A stretch of DNA of 64,000 nucleotides from Oscillospiraceae bacterium. GTDB taxonomy: Bacteria; Bacillota; Clostridia; Oscillospirales; Ruminococcaceae. The notes beneath the pieces were generated by a model, which saw only the letters and a list, made by a program, of their open reading frames with translations, ran no database searches and was not told the origin of the DNA. The position numbers and the translations under genes were made by a program. The stretch spans positions 24,395 to 88,394 of the forward strand of contig JALEOL010000031.1 in NCBI GenBank assembly GCA_022766785.1, written 5' to 3'. Each line of letters begins with the position of its first letter. Position 1 is the stretch's first letter. Of the stretch, positions 32,889 to 40,472 are shown in pieces.

Positions 32889-32917
32889 ATTATACAGTAA
32901 TTTGCACAATATTGCAA
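32889..32917 (-). promoter_or_regulatory. promoter of the first binding-lipoprotein gene
   Basis: On the minus strand: TTGCAA (32917-32912), 17-bp spacer, TATAAT (32894-32889). A perfect 15-bp inverted repeat, TATCTAT-A-ATAGATA, lies just upstream (about 32919-32933) and could be an operator. Confidence 0.78.
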
Positions 32918-33019
32918 TATCTATAATAGATAATTTACCTGTGTATTCTTTGTGCAAAATGGCTTAGCAAAGTTATGATTTTTACTTAATAAAGAGAAAA
33001 ATTACCTTATTAGCGACAT

Positions 33020-34015
33020 TTATTTCTCGTCTTTCACCTGGGACGATACTGCGCCCACGGATACCTCCGCTGCGTCGCCCTCCGTGCCGGCGATCACCTG
33101 CGCGATAACTTCGGGAAGCTCCGCGCCGCTTTTCACTGCCTGCTCCGCCTTATCGATCTGTTCATCGGTGAAGCCTGCCGCTTTCAGCCGGTCGGAATTC
33201 TGCGCCAGCACCTCACCGGCGTTTTCCGGCGTGATGACGGAGCTGCTCTGTACGGTGGGTATCTGCATTCCGTTGGGGTCGATTGTGTAGTCCCCGGAGT
33301 AGATAAGCTCGCTCACCGGAACGAACTCGTATCCCTCCCCGGATAGCTGCTCCAGCACCTGCGGAAGCGCCTGGGTGGTGTTCTCAAGGTCGTTGTGGAA
33401 AAGCACGATCGACCCCGATTTCACGCCGCTTGTCACCTTTTGGGTTATCTCCTCGGGGGTCGGTTCTTTCCAGTCGAGGCTGTCAACGTCCCACTGGATA
33501 ACCGTCATGCCCATGCCCTGTATGGTGGTAATGAGGGAGTTGTCGTACTCGCCGTAGGGCGCGCGGTAGAGGGTCGGGGCTTTCCCGGTGATATCCTCTA
33601 TTTTGAGGGACGCCGCCTTTGTGTCAGAAATGAGTTCGTTGACGTTCGCGCCCTGAACATGGGGGTGCTGGTCTGAGTGGTTCTGTATCTCGTGACCGGC
33701 GGCGGCGAACTCCTTCACGTCATCGGGGTAGCGGTCGCACCAGTCGCCAGTCACGAAAAAGGTCGCCCGGGCGTCGTATTCATCAAGAATTTCGATAAGC
33801 TCCGCGGTGTTGGAGTTTTCCCAGGCTACGTCAAAGGTAAGCGAGATCTTTTTGTCGCCGCGCTCTACGCAGTAGATCGGAAGCAGCCGTTCCGTCGCCT
33901 GGGTGCCTACCGAGGTGAGCACCGCGCCCACTCCCACCGCCACCGCCGCTGCGGTCAGCGTTCCTATCACGGTAAGCCGCTTTATTTTCTTTTTGGTAAA
34001 TGTGATCATTCGCAT
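33020..34015 (-). CDS. polysaccharide deacetylase, PdaB-like
   Basis: A 331-residue exported or membrane-anchored protein: basic N-terminus, one membrane helix (about 12-34), then a NodB domain (about 55-235). Motifs: LTFDVAWEN in place of TFDDG, as in PdaB-type sporulation deacetylases; NHSDQHPH metal-binding His pair; RAPYGEY; DVDSLDWK; and the final LFHND. The tail (about 250-331) is Ala/Glu-rich and unlike other members. It should remove acetyl groups from peptidoglycan or another wall glycan. The start ATG 34015 follows AGGAGGG; a long upstream extension in the same frame is spurious. Confidence 0.88.
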   Translation of the reverse strand: MRMITFTKKKIKRLTVIGTLTAAAVAVGVGAVLTSVGTQATERLLPIYCVERGDKKISLTFDVAWENSNTAELIEILDEYDARATFFVTGDWCDRYPDDVKEFAAAGHEIQNHSDQHPHVQGANVNELISDTKAASLKIEDITGKAPTLYRAPYGEYDNSLITTIQGMGMTVIQWDVDSLDWKEPTPEEITQKVTSGVKSGSIVLFHNDLENTTQALPQVLEQLSGEGYEFVPVSELIYSGDYTIDPNGMQIPTVQSSSVITPENAGEVLAQNSDRLKAAGFTDEQIDKAEQAVKSGAELPEVIAQVIAGTEGDAAEVSVGAVSSQVKDEK

Positions 34016-34097
34016 AAAATTACACCCTCCTGTTGATGCTTTTTTTATGAGATATATGCCGTTTCCGGGACAAATATGACATGCCGGGCGCGGAGTG

Positions 34098-34243
34098 TAC
34101 TGCCAGTGTACCATTTTGCTTTCCGGACGTGGTACAATAATACCGCAGAAAGACTCTGCAAGGGTACGGCAGGAGCGCAGTTCCGGCATTCCCCTGGGGT
34201 CTACTGCCAGCAGACCAAAATCCGCAAGGAATATGCTACAATA
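34098..34243. promoter_or_regulatory. two promoter-like repeats with identical internal spacing
   Basis: TACTGCCAG (34098-34106) is followed 26 bp later by TACAATA (34133-34139); the same pair occurs again at 34202-34210 and 34237-34243, again with 26 bp between. ACCA lies at the same place in both, about where a -35 box would be. They lie in the divergent gap between the deacetylase and the XRE-type regulator gene and both point toward the regulator. Confidence 0.6.
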
Positions 34244-34304
34244 GTTATAGCAGATAACGCTCCGGTGTGATACGGGGCTGCGGAATAATTTCAGACGGAA
34301 AGAA

Positions 34305-34751
34305 ATGTCAGATATGAGTAACGAGAAAAGCACCGGGGAGCTTTTAGAGATAATCAGGGAGCAGTCCTCATTCGGGAGCGCGCATGACATGATACGCTCC
34401 GAGCAGATAACCGAAACTCTCTCAGAGCTGCTCAACAGGACTGCCGCCGAACGTGGAGCGAAGCTGTCCGATATAATGAAGCGCTCCGGGCTGAAAAAGG
34501 CTTATTTCTACTCGCTTTTCAACGGCACGCGCACAAATCCGGCACGGGATATCCTGATACAGCTGTGCTTCGGCTTTGAGATGAGCTTTGAGGAGGCGCA
34601 GAGCTTCCTTACGAGCACCGGCGCCGCTCCGCTCTATCCCAGGATACCCAGGGACAGCGTGCTCATCTACTGCTTTCAGCACTTGCTGACGCTGACGGAG
34701 AGCGACATTCTTCTGCTTGAAAACAACGAGTCGCCACTTTCCAAAGAGTAA
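34305..34751 (+). CDS. XRE-like helix-turn-helix regulator
   Basis: A 148-residue protein. Residues about 35-100 look like a Cro/C1-type helix-turn-helix (KLSDIMKRSGLKKAYFYSLF, then NPARDILIQLCFGFEMSFEEAQ), and a C-terminal helical part of about 45 residues follows. The N-terminal 30 residues are polar. It may control its own gene through the two repeats at 34098-34243, and perhaps the divergent deacetylase. ATG 34305 is used; ATG 34314 is an alternative. The 3' end runs into element copy 2. Confidence 0.8.
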   Translation: MSDMSNEKSTGELLEIIREQSSFGSAHDMIRSEQITETLSELLNRTAAERGAKLSDIMKRSGLKKAYFYSLFNGTRTNPARDILIQLCFGFEMSFEEAQSFLTSTGAAPLYPRIPRDSVLIYCFQHLLTLTESDILLLENNESPLSKE

Positions 34752-34782
34752 ACCACCATTTTATGGTTTGGATATATAATAC

Positions 34783-35020
34783 GACCGCCGTGCAATGCAT
34801 GGCGGTTCAGCTTGTCGAAAAAGTCTATTTTGCCTGCGAAGCAGGCTTTTGAAATCCGTTTTTTGCCCCAGCTCTGCCGGGGCAAAAAACACTTCTATCC
34901 GCACAAGTGTGCGAATTGTCGGCTTTGCCGACAATGAGTGCGCGCAGTGCGGATGTACTCTGTCGGAAAAGTCGTAAGACTTTTTCGACAGACTTGACCG
35001 CCGTGCAATGCATGGCGGTT
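34783..35020 (+). repeat. terminator-nested palindromic element, copy 2 (exact hairpin duplication)
   Basis: An exact 25-bp direct repeat (34783-34807 and 34996-35020), itself the terminator hairpin ACCGCC...GGCGGT, flanks a 188-bp core (34808-34995). The core begins CAGCTTGTCGAAAAAGTC and ends with its near reverse complement. Inner hairpins: GCCTGC/GCAGGC, TTTTTTGCCCC/GGGGCAAAAAA, TCCGCAC/GTGCGGA enclosing ATTGTCGGC/GCCGACAAT, and a last one in which GGAAAAGTC pairs with GACTTTTTC around GTAA. It follows the XRE-like gene on the same strand. T residues follow only the second hairpin. Confidence 0.92.
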
Positions 35021-35094
35021 TTCGCTGTTTTCTGAAAATATCTGCAAAATCCGCCGTGTGGCTGAAATTTCCTGAACAAAATCGCAAAAAACAT

Positions 35095-35123
35095 TTGACA
35101 AATCGGAAAAAATATGTCACAAT
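35095..35123 (+). promoter_or_regulatory. promoter of the lysozyme gene
   Basis: TTGACA (35095-35100), 17-bp spacer, CACAAT (35118-35123). A TATAAT at 35123-35128 is a better -10 but would give a 22-bp spacer. Confidence 0.55.
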
Positions 35124-35197
35124 ATAATAGAAGTATTTTCCCCGGGCGGAGGGCTTTTCGTTCCCGGGACAGGCACACGGCATTGGAGTTGGATAAC

Positions 35198-36820
35198 ATG
35201 ACATTTTTAAAAAGAGCAGCGGCGGCGTTATGCGCTGTCATGGTGGCGGCGAGTACTCTGTCGGCGTTCGCGGAGGACGGCGGCGCAGGACTTGCGGTAG
35301 ACCCCGGGACTGAGACCTCTGTGATAGAGACCGGCGACCCGGGTTCGGGGGAGACCTCGGTGATAGACACCGGCACCCCCGAGACCACGATAGTTGACCC
35401 CGACGAGGGAGACGACCGGAAAGACAACAGCAGAAGCTCCCTGGACGTCGCCGATGAGCAGTATTCCGAGATCGACCTCACCGGCTGGACGCAGTGGGAC
35501 GGAAAAACCAAAATGGTCTCCGGTACGAATTACTACATAGAGGGCAAGGTAGCGCCCCGGCAGAATTTCACTCTCCCCCAGGATAGCAGGCTGGTGCTGA
35601 AAGCCGGCTCTCAGCTGGTGGTGTATAAGACCAGGACGTTCAGCGTCCGGGGCATAATCACCGTGGAGCCGGGCGCGGAGCTTATCACCTCGGGAAAGCT
35701 CACGATCTACAGCAAGGCAGGCATTGAGAACTACGGCTCGTTAAAGGGCACTGTTAATTCCACCCTGCGCATATCCGGCGACCTCATCAACCGCAGCAGC
35801 GGTAAGGTGATATTGTCCGGAACGGTCAGCGTTTACAAGAGCGGCGTCCTGCTGAACTACGGCGAGACGGCGTTCACCACAAGCTCACAGGTCAAGGTGA
35901 CCGGCGATTTCCAGACTCCGGAGACCGGGCGGTTCATATGCAGCGGCTATTTCGCGGTGACGATAAACGGCAGGACTACCCAGGCTGGCTATTTCTCGCT
36001 GACCGGCGAGGTGGTGAACAGCGGCGTGTTCATATTCGAGCGCACCGTGAGGTATTACAAATCGAAAGCGGCGAAATTCTCCGTTTCAAAGAGCAGCCGC
36101 CTGATAGACTACCGCCACAGAGACCCCTCCCAGCCGCTGCCTGACACCGGCAATGACGACGGGAGCGACCATGAGGAGGACACCGACGTCGGGATAAAGG
36201 GCATTGATGTTTCCTACGCCCAGGGAGCCGTGGACTGGCAGAAGGTCAGGGAGTCGGGGGTTGAGTTCGCGATGCTGCGCGCCTCCAGAGGGCCGGTGAG
36301 CGACACGCGCCCGGCAGCCGAGGATACCACGTTCCAGTACAACGTCACCGAGGCGGCAAAGGCAGGGCTGGAGGTCGGCGTGTATCATTACCTTTACGCA
36401 CACACCGTGGAAGACGCCGTTGAGGAGGCGAAGTTCTTCATCAAGACCATCAGCCCGTATAAGATAACCTACCCCGTGGTGCTGGATATCGAGGAGCAGA
36501 GCCAGGCGAAGCTCGGAAAGAAGCAGGTGACGAAGATAGTCAAGGCGTTCCTGGACGAGGTGTCCGCCGCAGGCTATTATGCGATGCTGTATTCCAACAA
36601 GACGTGGCTCACCCAGTATCTCGACATGTCGCAGCTTTCCGGGTACGAGGTATGGCTGGCGCAGTGGAACACCGTGCCTACCTACAAGGGAGAATTCGGC
36701 ATGTGGCAGTACAGCTGCAAGGGCATTGTTTCCGGAATTGACGGGTATGTTGACCTCAATCTCTCATACAAGAATTACGCAAAGATAATCAAAAAAGGCG
36801 GTTATAACCACCTGTCATAA
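35198..36820 (+). CDS. secreted GH25 lysozyme-like muramidase
   Basis: A 540-residue exported protein. A signal peptide (1-25, ending SAFA) is followed by an acidic Thr/Gly/Pro linker (about 27-85), a beta-rich stacking region (about 95-310, KAGSQLVVYK, YGSLKGTVNSTLRI and similar strands), and a GH25 domain (about 332-530) with the catalytic acidic residues in GIDVSYAQG and VVLDIEEQ, plus MLRASRG, GVYHYLYA and WLAQWN. It should cleave beta-1,4 bonds of peptidoglycan, in wall turnover or competition. ATG 35198 follows GGAGTTGGA; the frame further upstream is not coding-like. Confidence 0.92.
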   Translation: MTFLKRAAAALCAVMVAASTLSAFAEDGGAGLAVDPGTETSVIETGDPGSGETSVIDTGTPETTIVDPDEGDDRKDNSRSSLDVADEQYSEIDLTGWTQWDGKTKMVSGTNYYIEGKVAPRQNFTLPQDSRLVLKAGSQLVVYKTRTFSVRGIITVEPGAELITSGKLTIYSKAGIENYGSLKGTVNSTLRISGDLINRSSGKVILSGTVSVYKSGVLLNYGETAFTTSSQVKVTGDFQTPETGRFICSGYFAVTINGRTTQAGYFSLTGEVVNSGVFIFERTVRYYKSKAAKFSVSKSSRLIDYRHRDPSQPLPDTGNDDGSDHEEDTDVGIKGIDVSYAQGAVDWQKVRESGVEFAMLRASRGPVSDTRPAAEDTTFQYNVTEAAKAGLEVGVYHYLYAHTVEDAVEEAKFFIKTISPYKITYPVVLDIEEQSQAKLGKKQVTKIVKAFLDEVSAAGYYAMLYSNKTWLTQYLDMSQLSGYEVWLAQWNTVPTYKGEFGMWQYSCKGIVSGIDGYVDLNLSYKNYAKIIKKGGYNHLS

Positions 36821-36824
36821 GAAT

Positions 36825-36869
36825 AACGGCTGTAAGCGGATTTGCGTTTACAGCCGTTTGTTTTATTTG
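36825..36869 (+). terminator. terminator of the lysozyme gene
   Basis: AACGGCTGTAA (36825-36835) pairs with TTACAGCCGTT (36848-36858), followed by TTGTTTTATTT. Confidence 0.88.
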
Positions 36870-36870
36870 T

Positions 36871-37042
36871 GGGCACCTCTAAAAACCACCGGCTATCGCC
36901 TTAGCACCTCATCTGCTTGCATATTTTTCGCCATATTGCACAAATTTCGCTTGACGGGCGACAGCCCGCCTGCGCTCAATTTGTACAATCTGACGAAAAA
37001 TCTGACTGCGCATCTGAGGCACTATGGTTTTTAGAGATGCCC
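36871..37042. repeat. MITE-like inverted-repeat element (GGGCAYCTCTAAAAACCAY ends)
   Basis: A 172-bp stretch that opens GGGCACCTCTAAAAACCA and closes with the reverse complement of GGGCATCTCTAAAAACCA. The inside is also partly palindromic (TTTTTCGCC..CAAATTT and AAATTTG..GACGAAAAA-like halves around GGGCGACAGCCC). It has no reading frame of its own and fills the gap between two gene ends together with the lysozyme terminator. No clear target duplication is visible; single copy in the window. Confidence 0.7.
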
Positions 37043-37149
37043 TTATCGTATTCTCCGGGGCTTTGCAGCTGCGTGAATACCGCCCTCGCTCGCCGACCAT
37101 TGCAGCTTGTCATCATCAGCCGCCGCATTGTGCGAAATAATTCCTATGA

Positions 37150-37881
37150 TCAGCGATAATCGGTTATCTGATCCTTTGCGGCAAGAATAGCCTTGTGGAA
37201 GTTCGTGCATTCACCGCGCGAGAACTTTCTCATATTCAGTGCGATAAAGCCACCGGCGTAATCTATGCGGAGCACCGTGCGCGTGGTGATCAGCGCGATT
37301 GTGATCAACAGCACTCCAACTAAAAACGTAGGTAGCCAGATGTATCCGGAAGCGCCTATAATGGAAATTATTATCCCGTCCAGCGCAAAGAATATGCCCA
37401 GGATAAGCATAGCCAGGTTGAACATGCTGTAGATGCCTATGCCTGTGATGTCCTTCAGGTCAACGGACTGCACTGCCTTGCAGCGCTTCACTCCCATACC
37501 GAAGGAAGAAAAGGACTTGCCCTTGTAGTAAACGCGCTTGTTGGTGACTGCGGCGGAGTTGTTCATCAGTCCCATACCGCTGAGGAAGTTCTCCATATAT
37601 CCGCTTCCTATGCTCATGATGAGCCTTTCGTCCGGTGTGCCGAAATCCCCCTTGTTGTCAGCGGCAGGCTGCGGATAGCCTCCCGGAGCCGCGTAGCCCT
37701 GGTTCATACCGGGCGCGCCGTATCCCCCCTGACCGCCGAATGCCGCTCTGCCCTGTGCCTGTGCAGGCGCACCCACCGGAGCCGCATTAGCGGAATAGTT
37801 CACCCTCTGAGGTTCGCAGTTCGGGCATACTCCGTTGATGAGCCGGGTGCCGCAGGTTGGGCAGAACATGTCGTTTGCCAT
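37150..37881 (-). CDS. zinc-ribbon membrane protein with PH-like domain
   Basis: A 243-residue protein. Residues 7-22 form a zinc ribbon (CPTCG, then CPNCE). A Gly/Ala/Pro/Gln-rich linker (about 30-75) follows, then a PH-like strand region (about 85-150, AVTNKRVYYKG) and two membrane helices (about 152-175 and 180-203), with a short cytosolic tail. Such zinc-ribbon plus bPH proteins are common in Firmicutes but have no firm role. The start at 37881 follows GGGGGG and it has its own strong promoter. Confidence 0.75.
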   Translation of the reverse strand: MANDMFCPTCGTRLINGVCPNCEPQRVNYSANAAPVGAPAQAQGRAAFGGQGGYGAPGMNQGYAAPGGYPQPAADNKGDFGTPDERLIMSIGSGYMENFLSGMGLMNNSAAVTNKRVYYKGKSFSSFGMGVKRCKAVQSVDLKDITGIGIYSMFNLAMLILGIFFALDGIIISIIGASGYIWLPTFLVGVLLITIALITTRTVLRIDYAGGFIALNMRKFSRGECTNFHKAILAAKDQITDYR

Positions 37882-37929
37882 AATAAATACCCCCCATAAT
37901 GATTTGGATCGTAAATGACCTATATGTTA

Positions 37930-37958
37930 ATTATACTGCATGAAACTGATGATGTCAA
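37930..37958 (-). promoter_or_regulatory. promoter of the zinc-ribbon protein gene
   Basis: On the minus strand: TTGACA (37958-37953), 17-bp spacer, TATAAT (37935-37930); a full consensus match. Confidence 0.9.
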
Positions 37959-38070
37959 GCGGATTTGCGCCGTTTAAGGAGAAAACTTACCTCTGGCTTA
38001 CTTAAACTGGAACTGCTGTGAATAATCCCTTGCCGGCTGTGCAGAATAACCACAGAAAGGGGGAATGCAC

Positions 38071-38739
38071 ATGCCGATAAAAACCGAGGAGCTTCGCAGG
38101 TATTACCGGGTCGGGGGTACTACGGTCAGGGCGCTGGACGGAGTGAGCCTTGACATCGCTGACGGGGAGTACGTCACGATATGCGGCGCCAGCGGCAGCG
38201 GAAAATCCACGCTGATGAACATACTCGGCTGCCTTGACGTACCGACCTCCGGCAGGTATCTGCTTGACGGCGAGGAGGTGCCGGGGCTGGACGACAGCAG
38301 GCTCAGCCGTATCCGGGGGAGCAGGATAGGGTTCGTGTTCCAGAACTTCAACCTGATACCCACGCTCACCGCCCGGGAGAACGTGGAGCTGCCGCTGATG
38401 TACCGCGGAGTACCGAGGAAACAGCGCTACGAAGCCGCAATGGAGGCTCTGGAGCAGGTGGGGCTGTCCTCCCGCGCAGATCACCGCCCCAGCGAGATGA
38501 GCGGCGGACAGCAGCAGCGCACCGCGATAGCAAGGGCGATAGCCGCGCGTCCGTCCATGATACTTGCGGACGAGCCATGCGGAAATCTGGACAGCCGCTC
38601 CGGCAGAGTGGTCTGCGAGATACTGGAAGCGCTGCACCTGTGCGGAAAGACGATAATCATGATAACCCACGATGAGAACGCCGCCAGGCGCGCGGAACGC
38701 CTTATCCGGATAGCCGACGGGAAAATAGCACACGCATGA
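38071..38739 (+). CDS. orphan ABC transporter ATP-binding protein, LolD/MacB-like
   Basis: A 222-residue ATPase of the MacB/LolD group: Walker A GASGSGKST, Q-loop FVFQNFNLIPTLTARENVELP, signature MSGGQQQR, Walker B MILADEPCGNLD and the H-loop THDENAARRAERLIRI. Such ATPases normally pair with a FtsX-type permease, but neither neighbour is one, so the partner is elsewhere. ATG 38071 is favoured over 38065 because the AAAGGGGGAA site is then 8-9 nt away. It faces dtd and shares a bidirectional terminator with it. Confidence 0.92.
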   Translation: MPIKTEELRRYYRVGGTTVRALDGVSLDIADGEYVTICGASGSGKSTLMNILGCLDVPTSGRYLLDGEEVPGLDDSRLSRIRGSRIGFVFQNFNLIPTLTARENVELPLMYRGVPRKQRYEAAMEALEQVGLSSRADHRPSEMSGGQQQRTAIARAIAARPSMILADEPCGNLDSRSGRVVCEILEALHLCGKTIIMITHDENAARRAERLIRIADGKIAHA

Positions 38740-38742
38740 AAT

Positions 38743-38776
38743 AACCCCTGCGCAGAAAAACGCAGGGGGTTTCTTT
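38743..38776. terminator. bidirectional terminator between ABC ATPase and dtd
   Basis: AACCCCTGCG (38743-38752) pairs with CGCAGGGGGTT (38761-38771), followed on the plus strand by TCTTTATT. It overlaps the dtd stop by two bases. Confidence 0.75.
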
Positions 38777-39209
38777 ATTCCAGGATTATCGTAAACGGAC
38801 CGTCGTTCACAAGGCTGACTTTCATTTCCGCGCCGAATTCTCCGGTCTGGACATTCGGCACCGACCGCCGGCATACCTCCACGAAATACTCGTACAGGCG
38901 CTCTGCCTCCGCAGGCTCCTTTGCCTGGAGGAAATTCGGGCGGTGTCCCTTGTGTGTGTCGGCGTAAAGAGTGAACTGGGATATCACCAGCAGCGAGCCG
39001 CCCACGTCCTTCAGCGAGAGATTTATCTTGCCGTTATCGTCGGAAAAGATACGAAGCCCGATCATCTTAGCCGCCAGGCGTTCGCAGTCAGCTTTGGTAT
39101 CCTCCTGACCTACTCCCAGAAGCACCATGAAGCCTTTGTCTATCTGCCCGACTGTTTTTCCGCCCACGCTTACCGAAGCGCTGTCGCACCGCTGAATTAC
39201 CACTTTCAT
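38775..39209 (-). CDS. dtd: D-aminoacyl-tRNA deacylase
   Basis: A 144-residue DTD that frees tRNA from mischarged D-amino acids or glycine. Motifs: MKVVIQRCDSASV at the start, the SQFTLYAD signature and the NDGPFT motif near the C-terminus, with KGHRPNF between. It starts at ATG 39209 with GGAGGATAA upstream; a longer frame reaching 39251 runs into the flanking hairpin of element copy 3 and is false. It lies downstream of the M23 peptidase gene, separated by that element. Confidence 0.95.
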   Translation of the reverse strand: MKVVIQRCDSASVSVGGKTVGQIDKGFMVLLGVGQEDTKADCERLAAKMIGLRIFSDDNGKINLSLKDVGGSLLVISQFTLYADTHKGHRPNFLQAKEPAEAERLYEYFVEVCRRSVPNVQTGEFGAEMKVSLVNDGPFTIILE

Positions 39210-39230
39210 TTCGTTATCCTCCAAAGAAAA

Positions 39231-39441
39231 AGTGCACCGCAGGGGGTGCACTCAGTCTGTCGAAAAAGTCTTACGACTTTTCCGACAGAGTACATCCGCA
39301 CTGCGCGCACTCATTGTCGGCAAAGCCGACAATTCGCACACTTGTGCGGATAGAAGTGTTTTTTGCCACGGGAGACCCGTGGCAAAAAACGGATTTCAAT
39401 TGGTCATTTTCGACAAGCTTAGTGCACCGCACGGGTGTACT
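39231..39441 (-). repeat. terminator-nested palindromic element, copy 3 (inverted)
   Basis: On the minus strand it follows the M23 gene: hairpin copy 39441-39421 (AGTACACCCGTGCGGTGCACT-type), a 168-bp core (39420-39253), then a second hairpin copy 39252-39231 followed by TTTTTCTTT. The core matches copies 1 and 2 but has lost the GCCTGC/GCAGGC hairpin, replaced by CCAATT-like sequence. Its ends again contain GTCGAAAA and TTTTCGAC. Orientation relative to the upstream gene is the same as in the other two copies. Confidence 0.9.
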
Positions 39442-39469
39442 TACATTATAAGATAAACCGCCGGATTTG

Positions 39470-40186
39470 TCAACCTCCGATAACGGACATCGGATCTATC
39501 CACTTGCCGCCCTGCTTTACTCCCAGGTGGAGATGAGGCTCCTGCACTATCTCTATCTGGCAGGTGTCAGAGGTCTTGCCGATAGTGGCGCCCTCGCTGA
39601 CCTGCTGCCCGGTCTTTACCTGAAGCTCCTTGGACAGTCCGCAGTATTCCACGGTAAGCCCGTTGTCCTGTTCGATCAAAACGGTGATCCCCCACAGCGG
39701 GTCGTCTTTTATCTCCGTGACTGTTCCTGCGGACATCGAGCGCACGTCAGTCCCCAGCGGACAGAGGATATCGCAGCCGTCGTGGGTCTTCCACACGCCC
39801 AGCGTCTCGGATTTCACAAGCTCACCGTTGCTGAACGGGTGGGACACCTCGCCCTCCACCGGCATGATGTTGCGCGCCTCGGTCTTTACCGGCTTGTTGA
39901 CCTCCTCCGCCTCCTCGGTGGCTATTTCAGCCGCTTCCGCCTCGGATACCTCCGGCACGCTGCTCTCCTCGCGCTCTACCCCGGACTGCGCCGCGTCTAC
40001 CGGGGTGTCCTCCGGTGCGCTGAATACCCAGGTGTTCTGGGTGGAGCTGCTGGTGGTAGGCGTCAGGTTTTTCATGGTGCGGTCGTATGCCGCAAACGAC
40101 GCTGCTGCGATAGCCGCTGCACCCAGTATTGCCGCCGCCGCGAATGCCTTTGTGTTGAACGCTTTTTTGTTCCTGTCTTTTCTCAT
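39470..40186 (-). CDS. M23-family (LytM-like) peptidase domain protein
   Basis: A 238-residue protein: basic N-terminus, one membrane helix (about 15-35), an acidic Glu/Ala-rich extracellular stalk (about 60-100) and a LytM/M23 domain (about 115-235). Zinc-binding residues look present: His and Asp in THDGCD and the HLHLG motif. The arrangement resembles SpoIIQ-type proteins, though no sporulation partner lies nearby. It may cut stem-peptide bridges of peptidoglycan or act as a scaffold. The 3' end runs into element copy 3. Confidence 0.88.
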   Translation of the reverse strand: MRKDRNKKAFNTKAFAAAAILGAAAIAAASFAAYDRTMKNLTPTTSSSTQNTWVFSAPEDTPVDAAQSGVEREESSVPEVSEAEAAEIATEEAEEVNKPVKTEARNIMPVEGEVSHPFSNGELVKSETLGVWKTHDGCDILCPLGTDVRSMSAGTVTEIKDDPLWGITVLIEQDNGLTVEYCGLSKELQVKTGQQVSEGATIGKTSDTCQIEIVQEPHLHLGVKQGGKWIDPMSVIGG

Positions 40187-40371
40187 GATGATATTTCCTT
40201 TCTTTTACAGAATTTGCTTTCGGGAATGGGCTTCAACCATAGTTTAGCCAGAATATTTCCAATTATTCTGCCAATGATTTGTTTATTCGGAAATATCCTC
40301 ACCAGGCGGCTGCGTCGATTTGTGCTATATGACCAAAAAAGCAAAAAAATCTGTTTTTTTTAAGAAAACAC

Positions 40372-40400
40372 TGTACATTTGAGAAAAAATCATGTATAAT
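40372..40400 (+). promoter_or_regulatory. promoter of the Na/Pi cotransporter gene
   Basis: TGTACA (40372-40377), 17-bp spacer, TATAAT (40395-40400). The -35 box is off consensus. No TTCACA-type repeats like those at 10901-10939 are present here. Confidence 0.6.
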
Positions 40401-40472
40401 TGTAATGTATGAGAAAAGAACATGTAAAAAATAAGTGATGAAGAAAGATCACTGAAAACACAGGAGTACAAA

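Noticed and set aside
34783..35020. CRISPR-like array or group II intron at the element
   Set aside because: Only two direct repeats, no spacer series, and a core far too short and without intron domain V or an encoded protein.
35123..35128. TATAAT as the -10 box of the lysozyme promoter
   Set aside because: It would need a 22-bp spacer from TTGACA; CACAAT at 17 bp was preferred, though not firmly.
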